Shown here in pieces: positions 7,385-10,814 of a DNA stretch of 10,814 nucleotides (positions are counted from its first letter, which is position 1; each line of letters starts with the position of its first letter). This DNA comes from Bacteroidales bacterium. GTDB taxonomy: Bacteria > Bacteroidota > Bacteroidia > Bacteroidales > UBA932. Under the pieces are notes generated by a model. It made no database searches. It was not told the origin of the DNA and worked only from the letters and a program-made list of their open reading frames with translations. Position numbers and translations under genes: made by a program. The stretch spans positions 1-10,814 of the forward strand of contig JAFVDC010000058.1 of NCBI GenBank assembly GCA_017478685.1, given 5' to 3'.

Positions 7385-7855
7385 ATGAAAGTATCATGTG
7401 AGGCTCTGTGCCAGGTGGAGGCCATCTGCCGTAAATTCAATAATGACCCCGGAGAACTCATTTCCATTCTCCACGAATGCCAGAATACCCTTGGGTATCT
7501 CCCGGAAGAAGTCCAGAGGGTGATTGCCCGCGAACTTGGCATCCCCGCATCAAAGGTGTACGGGGTGGTGACGTTCTACTCTTTCTTCTCTATGGTGCCA
7601 AAGGGCAAATATCCCGTTTCAGTATGCCTTGGAACAGCCTGCTACGTAAGAGGCTCGGACAAAGTGCTGGAAGAATTCAAGAGAGTGCTTGGCATAGAGG
7701 TAGGCGAAACCACCCCGGACGGCAAGTTCTCCCTTGACTGCCTCCGCTGCGTAGGCGCCTGCGGCCTTGCCCCCGTTGCCACCATTGGAGAGAAAGTTTA
7801 CGGCAGGCTCAACCCCTCCGACATCAAAAAGATTGTGGCCGAATTCGGGGAATAG
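7385..7855 (+). CDS. hydC: [FeFe] hydrogenase subunit HydC (NuoE-like)
   Basis: This 156-residue NuoE-like protein has a helical N-terminus and a thioredoxin-like [2Fe-2S] domain. The cluster ligands are C81 and C86 (VCLGTAC) and C122 and C126 (RCVGAC), the standard Cx4C...Cx3C pattern. In the HydABC complex it sits on HydB beside the FMN and takes part in electron transfer or conformational gating of bifurcation. The conserved block YGVVTFYSFF (59-68) is typical of NuoE/HoxE/HydC proteins. It is the last gene of the operon, 8 bases after hydA. The order hydB-hydA-hydC differs from the hydC-hydB-hydA order I recall for Thermotoga. No T-tailed GC hairpin follows the stop directly, but the repeat array starts about 30 bases downstream. 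Confidence 0.96.
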   Translation: MKVSCEALCQVEAICRKFNNDPGELISILHECQNTLGYLPEEVQRVIARELGIPASKVYGVVTFYSFFSMVPKGKYPVSVCLGTACYVRGSDKVLEEFKRVLGIEVGETTPDGKFSLDCLRCVGACGLAPVATIGEKVYGRLNPSDIKKIVAEFGE

Positions 7856-7904
7856 AAGACTTAGTGCAGGAAGATTGAAGCGGTGGTGGACCTGGTCCAG
7901 CACT

Positions 7905-8024
7905 TTTTTGGACGAGGTGGCATTTTATCCGGTGGACCAGGTCCAGGCACTATGCACTACAGGTACCTCAGAGGCGTAGTCGGTGGACCTGGTCCAGCAC
8001 TTATTTTTGTACCTCGTCCAAAAA
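7905..8024. repeat. 120-bp imperfect dyad, axis at 7964/7965
   Basis: Three nested inverted pairs share exactly the same centre. The outer arms TTTTTGGACGAGGT (7905-7918) and ACCTCGTCCAAAAA (8011-8024) are perfect 14-bp complements. The motif A copies at 7933-7945 and 7984-7996 are perfect 13-bp complements. The central AGGTACCT (7961-7968) is an 8-bp palindrome. The segments between are less well paired. Transcribed through, this could fold into a long imperfect hairpin; as DNA it could extrude a cruciform. Confidence 0.8.
8002..8009 (+). promoter_or_regulatory. Possible -7 element for hydF inside the repeat array
   Basis: TATTTTTG matches the Bacteroides TAnnTTTG box exactly. It sits between the third motif A copy (7984-7996) and the second motif B copy (8011-8020), so a protein on the repeats would cover the promoter. 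The transcript would start near 8015, with a leader of about 105 bases containing the remaining repeats. No good TTTG -33 element is visible about 20 bases upstream, so the call is weak. Confidence 0.3.
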
Positions 8025-8122
8025 CTGGTGACACCTCGTCCAAATTACCCCTGGACCAGGTCCACAAACCCCCTGGACCAGGTCCACACCAGGGGAATAG
8101 AGATATGACACAATCATAAAAT

Positions 8123-9184
8123 ATGACGGAACCGTACCAAATATCCTTTTTCGGGGCTACCAACAGCGGTAAGTCCACGCTGGTTAATGCCATTGCCGGA
8201 CAGAAGGTGTCTTTGGTAAGTGACAGGCCCGGGACAACAACTGATCCGGTGCGAAAACGCATCGAGTTGCCTGAAATTGGCCCCTGTGTCCTGGTGGACA
8301 CTGCCGGATATGGCGATGGTGGTGAACTTGGCTCTGAGCGTGAGCGCCTGACCAGGCAAGTGATTGATAGTACGGATGTGGCTGTTCTGCTGCTTTCCGG
8401 TAATCCGGAGGACGCAAAGTGGCAGAAAGAGTTGGATGAGCGAGATGTCCCTGTAGTGGCCGTTGAAGACAGAAATGTTGAGTTCGGAGCCCTTATCAAA
8501 CGTATTGCTGCAGTGCTTCCCAAAGTGGAAGAGCGCTTTCTTACCGGCCGATTGGTTCACCACGGCAGTGTTGTGGTTTTGGTAATGCCCCAGGACAGTG
8601 AAGCTCCCGCGGGGCGCATTATCCTTCCCCAGGTGAGAGTGATCCGGGAGCTCCTGGACCGCCGCTGCATACCTGTTTGCTGTACTCCGGACAAGCTCAC
8701 GGAGGCGATGAAAACCAATCCGGACCTTGTCATAACTGATTCTCAGGTTTTTGGATTGGTTAATGCCGCTATCCCGCCAGAAATGCCTCTCACATCATTC
8801 TCTATCCTTCTAGCCGCTGAAAAAGGGGATATTGGAGTAATGACTGAAGGCGCAAAGGCAATAGGCGGCCTTAAAGACGGTTCCAAAGTGCTTGTTGCCG
8901 AAGCTTGCACGCACGTGCCCAATTCAGAAGACATCGGCCGTGTCAAGATTCCGGCAATGCTCAGGAAAAAGGCCGATATAGAGGTTAAAGTATCCGCCGG
9001 TAACGATTTTCCGGATGATTTGTCGGCCTATAGCCTTATTATCCACTGCGGAGGGTGCACTGTCAATTCCCAACTCGTCAGAAGCCGCATAAGGAAGGCT
9101 CGCCTTTCTGGGGTTCCAATAACCAATTACGGCTTAGCTTTAGCTTATATGCAGGGAATCCTGGACCGGGTATCTCTCCCTTAA
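8123..9184 (+). CDS. hydF: [FeFe] hydrogenase maturation GTPase HydF, short G domain
   Basis: HydF is the scaffold that receives the diiron subcluster precursor and delivers it to HydA. The 353-residue protein has an N-terminal Ras-like domain with P-loop GATNSGKS (11-18), G2 region RPGTTTDP (35-42) and G3 DTAG (59-62). A central dimerisation domain and a C-terminal FeS-binding domain follow, with cluster residues C262-T-H264 and HCGGC (308-312), 43 residues apart. The family usually has about 400 residues. The missing part lies in the G domain: where relatives have an NKxD (G4) motif, this protein reads VVAVEDRNVEF (111-121) and then goes straight to the last helix (ALIKRIAAVLP), so G4 and G5 are absent. 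The start is supported by the P-loop following at residue 11. It is preceded by the repeat array, and its stop overlaps that of the convergent hydG. Confidence 0.95.
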   Translation: MTEPYQISFFGATNSGKSTLVNAIAGQKVSLVSDRPGTTTDPVRKRIELPEIGPCVLVDTAGYGDGGELGSERERLTRQVIDSTDVAVLLLSGNPEDAKWQKELDERDVPVVAVEDRNVEFGALIKRIAAVLPKVEERFLTGRLVHHGSVVVLVMPQDSEAPAGRIILPQVRVIRELLDRRCIPVCCTPDKLTEAMKTNPDLVITDSQVFGLVNAAIPPEMPLTSFSILLAAEKGDIGVMTEGAKAIGGLKDGSKVLVAEACTHVPNSEDIGRVKIPAMLRKKADIEVKVSAGNDFPDDLSAYSLIIHCGGCTVNSQLVRSRIRKARLSGVPITNYGLALAYMQGILDRVSLP

Positions 9185-10596
9185 AACCTGAAATCCCTGG
9201 CCCCGTCCTCAATCTCCTTCAAATGGCGCTCGCAGATGCCGCGGACTTTCTCTGAAGGGATGTCACCAAGGCTTCTGGAAATCATGGCCTCCCCAGCGGC
9301 GCGGGTTTCTTCCGAGGCATAGTCCATGAGGTACTCCTTAAGGGTCATAAGCGCGTTTGGAGTGCAGCAGAGGCTTATTTTTCCGCTCTTACAAAGGCTC
9401 ATGAAGCGGTCTCCGGTGCGCCCTACGCGGTAGCAGGCCGTGCAGAAACTTGGAATGTGGTCCTGCTCCAGCAGCCAGCGCACGACGCTGTCAAGAGGGC
9501 GGGTATCGGCAATGTCAAACTGGGCAGTTTCGTCGTGGCGCTCTACGGTGGTGTAACCGCCCACGCTTGTTCTGGAGCCGCCGCTTATCTGTGAAATACC
9601 GCAGTGAAGGAGCTGCTCCCTCATGCGCGCGCTTTCACGGGTAGAGACAATCATGCCGGTGTAGGGGACGGCAATCCTGAGGACGGCCACCAGTTTCCGG
9701 AAAATGGCATCCGGAAGCGCATCCTTGAAATCATCCACGGATATGTCGTCCGCGGGGCAGATCCTTGGAACGCTTATTGTGTGAGGCCCGACGCCAAAAC
9801 GCGCCTCAAGGTGTTCGGCATGCATGAGAAGCCCCGCAAGTTCGTAGCGGTACCCGGAAAGGCCGAAGAGTACGCCTATCCCGACGTCGTCGCAGCCGCC
9901 TTCCTGGGCGCGGTCCATAGCCTCCGTATGCCAATTGTAGTTGCTTTTGGGACCGGTGGGGTGTAGCCTTTGGTACTGCTCCTTGTTATAGGTTTCCTGG
10001 AAAAGGATATATGTGCCGATACCCGCAGCCTTTAGTTTGCGGTAACTCTCCACGTCAGTGGCGGCAATGTTTACGTTTACCCTTCGGATGGAATTCCCGC
10101 CCTCGTTTACTGAGTAAATGGTTTTGATAGACTCCAGGATGTACTCCAGGGGGTTGTGGACGGGGTCTTCGCCGGCTTCCACGGCAAGGCGCTTGTGTCC
10201 GGTGCGGATAAGCGCCCGGACCTCCGCCTCAATCTCCTCCTGGGAGAGCTTACGGCGCGGAATAGTGCGGTTCTTGGCGTGGTAAGGGCAGTATACACAG
10301 CCGTTTACGCAGTAGTTGGAAAGGTACAGCGGGGCGAAGAGCACTATGCGGTTTCCGTAAAAACGGTGCTTGATGTCTTCGGCCAGGGCATATATCTTTT
10401 CTTCAAGGCCTGGGTCCGTGCAGTCCATGAGGATGGCCGCCTCACGGTGCGTGAGCCCTTTCAGATGGGCCGCCTTTTCCAGTATTTCCTTTACCCTTAA
10501 GGGATTCCGGCTTTCCACGGAAGCCTCTTCAAGGGTTTCCAGTATCTCTTCATGGCAGATGAATTCATCTGCGTATTGTGACGACGGATTATACAT
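9181..10596 (-). CDS. hydG: [FeFe] hydrogenase maturase HydG (radical SAM tyrosine lyase)
   Basis: HydG cleaves tyrosine by radical SAM chemistry to p-cresol and dehydroglycine, and converts the latter to CO and cyanide on an Fe-cysteine centre, giving the Fe(CO)2(CN) synthon. Counting from the chosen start, the radical SAM motif is CVNGCVYC (C96, C100, C103) inside the family block LSNYCVNGCVYCPYH. The C-terminal auxiliary [4Fe-4S] site is CTAC...C (C385, C388, C402), the HydG hallmark that separates it from HydE and ThiH. The ATG at 10596 gives 471 residues beginning MYNPSSQYADEFI, the usual HydG N-terminus and length. It overlaps the hydE stop by 8 bases (ATGTATAA), indicating translational coupling. 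The frame stays open upstream to an ATG at 10659, but those 21 extra residues lie entirely inside hydE and are not family-like. Confidence 0.96.
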   Translation of the reverse strand: MYNPSSQYADEFICHEEILETLEEASVESRNPLRVKEILEKAAHLKGLTHREAAILMDCTDPGLEEKIYALAEDIKHRFYGNRIVLFAPLYLSNYCVNGCVYCPYHAKNRTIPRRKLSQEEIEAEVRALIRTGHKRLAVEAGEDPVHNPLEYILESIKTIYSVNEGGNSIRRVNVNIAATDVESYRKLKAAGIGTYILFQETYNKEQYQRLHPTGPKSNYNWHTEAMDRAQEGGCDDVGIGVLFGLSGYRYELAGLLMHAEHLEARFGVGPHTISVPRICPADDISVDDFKDALPDAIFRKLVAVLRIAVPYTGMIVSTRESARMREQLLHCGISQISGGSRTSVGGYTTVERHDETAQFDIADTRPLDSVVRWLLEQDHIPSFCTACYRVGRTGDRFMSLCKSGKISLCCTPNALMTLKEYLMDYASEETRAAGEAMISRSLGDIPSEKVRGICERHLKEIEDGARDFRF

Positions 10597-10814
10597 TTCT
10601 AGAGGTTTTTCCTTTGTAAAGGTCGTATTTGAGCCGCTCCGTTTCCGGAGTATATACATTCATTATTACATTTGCGCCTGCGCGTATCCCTGTCTCTTTA
10701 CCGCCAGGCAAAAGCACCGCCAGGGCCGTTGTGGCGGGAATATTGGCCGAAGGGAACATGAGCCTGAGTATGGAAATGAGCCTTAGGGTGGTTTGGGCGC
10801 TACCGGCGGGACAG
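10589..10814 (-). CDS. hydE: [FeFe] hydrogenase maturase HydE, 3' part only
   Basis: On the minus strand, the frame starting at 10813 runs to a TAA at 10591-10589 and gives 74 residues cut by the window edge. The segment RLMFPSANIPATTALAVLLP, followed by GGKETGIRAGANVIMNVYTP, matches the C-terminal part of HydE, the radical SAM maturase that acts on the HydG product. The CX3CX2C motif would lie outside the window. The visible C-terminus stops right after LYKGKTSRNV. HydE proteins I know continue for about 30-40 residues past the equivalent LYPGK motif, often with non-essential cysteines, so this one is short at the tail. The gene runs directly into hydG with an 8-base overlap, so hydE-hydG form one transcription unit whose promoter is outside the window. 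Confidence 0.88.
   Translation of the reverse strand, partial: CPAGSAQTTLRLISILRLMFPSANIPATTALAVLLPGGKETGIRAGANVIMNVYTPETERLKYDLYKGKTSRNV

Larger units (their letters stand above)
7886..8065. repeat. Alternative 33-bp inverted repeat, axis at 7975/7976
   Basis: Bases 7886-7918 and the reverse complement of 8033-8065 align without gaps at 28 of 33 positions. Fifteen of these (GTGGACCTGGTCCAG) and twelve (TTTGGACGAGGT) are uninterrupted, and only the 6 bp between them diverge. This pairing uses the left B copy with the rightmost B copy, so it competes with the 120-bp dyad centred 11 bp upstream. Confidence 0.8.
7887..8086. repeat. Phased palindromic repeat array between hydC and hydF
   Basis: The 267-bp gap between hydC and hydF holds two related short motifs. 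Motif A, TGGACCWGGTCCA, is a 13-bp palindrome apart from its central base and occurs five times: 7887-7899, 7933-7945, 7984-7996, 8052-8064 and 8074-8086. Motif B, TGGACGAGGT, differs from the first ten bases of A by one base and occurs three times: 7909-7918 on the plus strand, and 8011-8020 and 8033-8042 on the minus strand. Neighbouring copies are spaced 22 or 24 bp apart, about two helical turns, except across the centre. Each A copy also contains two GGWCC sites overlapping one ACCWGGT site. I found no other copy in the window. Possible roles are an operator array for a multimeric regulator, a structured leader RNA, or a small non-autonomous repeat element. Confidence 0.9.

Noticed and set aside
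7887..7910. Intrinsic terminator formed by the first motif A copy and the following T run
   Set aside because: The 13-bp palindrome has a one-base centre, so a hairpin would keep only 4-5 pairs after allowing for a loop. Pairing with distant copies is stronger, so a simple terminator is not supported.
7887..8086. CRISPR array
   Set aside because: The repeated units are only 10-13 bp, the gaps are about 9-12 bp apart from one longer central gap, copies occur in both orientations, and no cas gene is nearby.
7883..8119. Small Gly/Pro-rich protein encoded through the repeat array
   Set aside because: The frame is open only because the repeats contain few stops in any phase. It matches nothing I know, has no credible ribosome site, and overlapping frames on both strands are equally open.
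9181..10659. Longer HydG start at 10659
   Set aside because: The additional 21 residues lie within the hydE coding region and are not family-like, whereas the ATG at 10596 gives the usual HydG N-terminus and overlaps the hydE stop.

Overview
The window looks like a chromosomal segment of a fermentative anaerobe of the Bacteroidota, probably order Bacteroidales. Three things point there: a Bacteroides-type promoter (TTTG, 20 bp, TAnnTTTG-like) ahead of the hydrogenase operon, a CotH-family lipoprotein, and an NADH-linked HydB/HydA/HydC-type [FeFe] hydrogenase. The assignment is inferred from the sequence alone. The left 1.45 kb is clearly richer in A+T than the hydrogenase region, which suggests a separate, transferred origin.

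Region 1 (1-2033, + strand) is a small accessory cluster of the toxin-antitoxin or defence type. It starts with the 3' end of an unknown gene (1-171) and an unknown 211-residue protein (164-799). Next comes an XRE helix-turn-helix protein fused to what reads as a PBECR-type (barnase/EndoU/colicin E5-D/RelE-like) nuclease domain (780-1454). A hicA toxin remnant with no start codon (1455-1625) and an intact hicB antitoxin gene (1629-2033) complete it. The first three genes overlap end to start like an operon.

Region 2 (2060-3541, - strand) is a CotH-like lipoprotein gene. A 153-bp divergent intergenic region separates it from the hydrogenase genes.

Region 3 (3695-7855, + strand) is a tight operon, hydB-hydA-hydC. 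It encodes a trimeric, probably electron-bifurcating [FeFe] hydrogenase that couples NADH and reduced ferredoxin to H2.

Region 4 (7856-8122) is non-coding and the most unusual stretch. It holds five copies of the near-palindrome TGGACCWGGTCCA and three of the one-base variant TGGACGAGGT. The copies are phased at 22-24 bp and arranged as nested inverted repeats around two alternative dyad axes, with a -7-like promoter motif inside the array.

Region 5 (8123-10814) holds the H-cluster maturation genes. hydF (+) converges on hydG-hydE (-), and hydF and hydG share a TTAA as overlapping stop codons. HydG makes the Fe(CO)(CN) synthon, HydE acts on it to help build the diiron subcluster, and HydF is the scaffold that delivers the cluster to HydA. 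This HydF lacks the usual G4 (NKxD) and G5 part of its GTPase domain. hydE runs off the window, and its visible C-terminus is shorter than usual.
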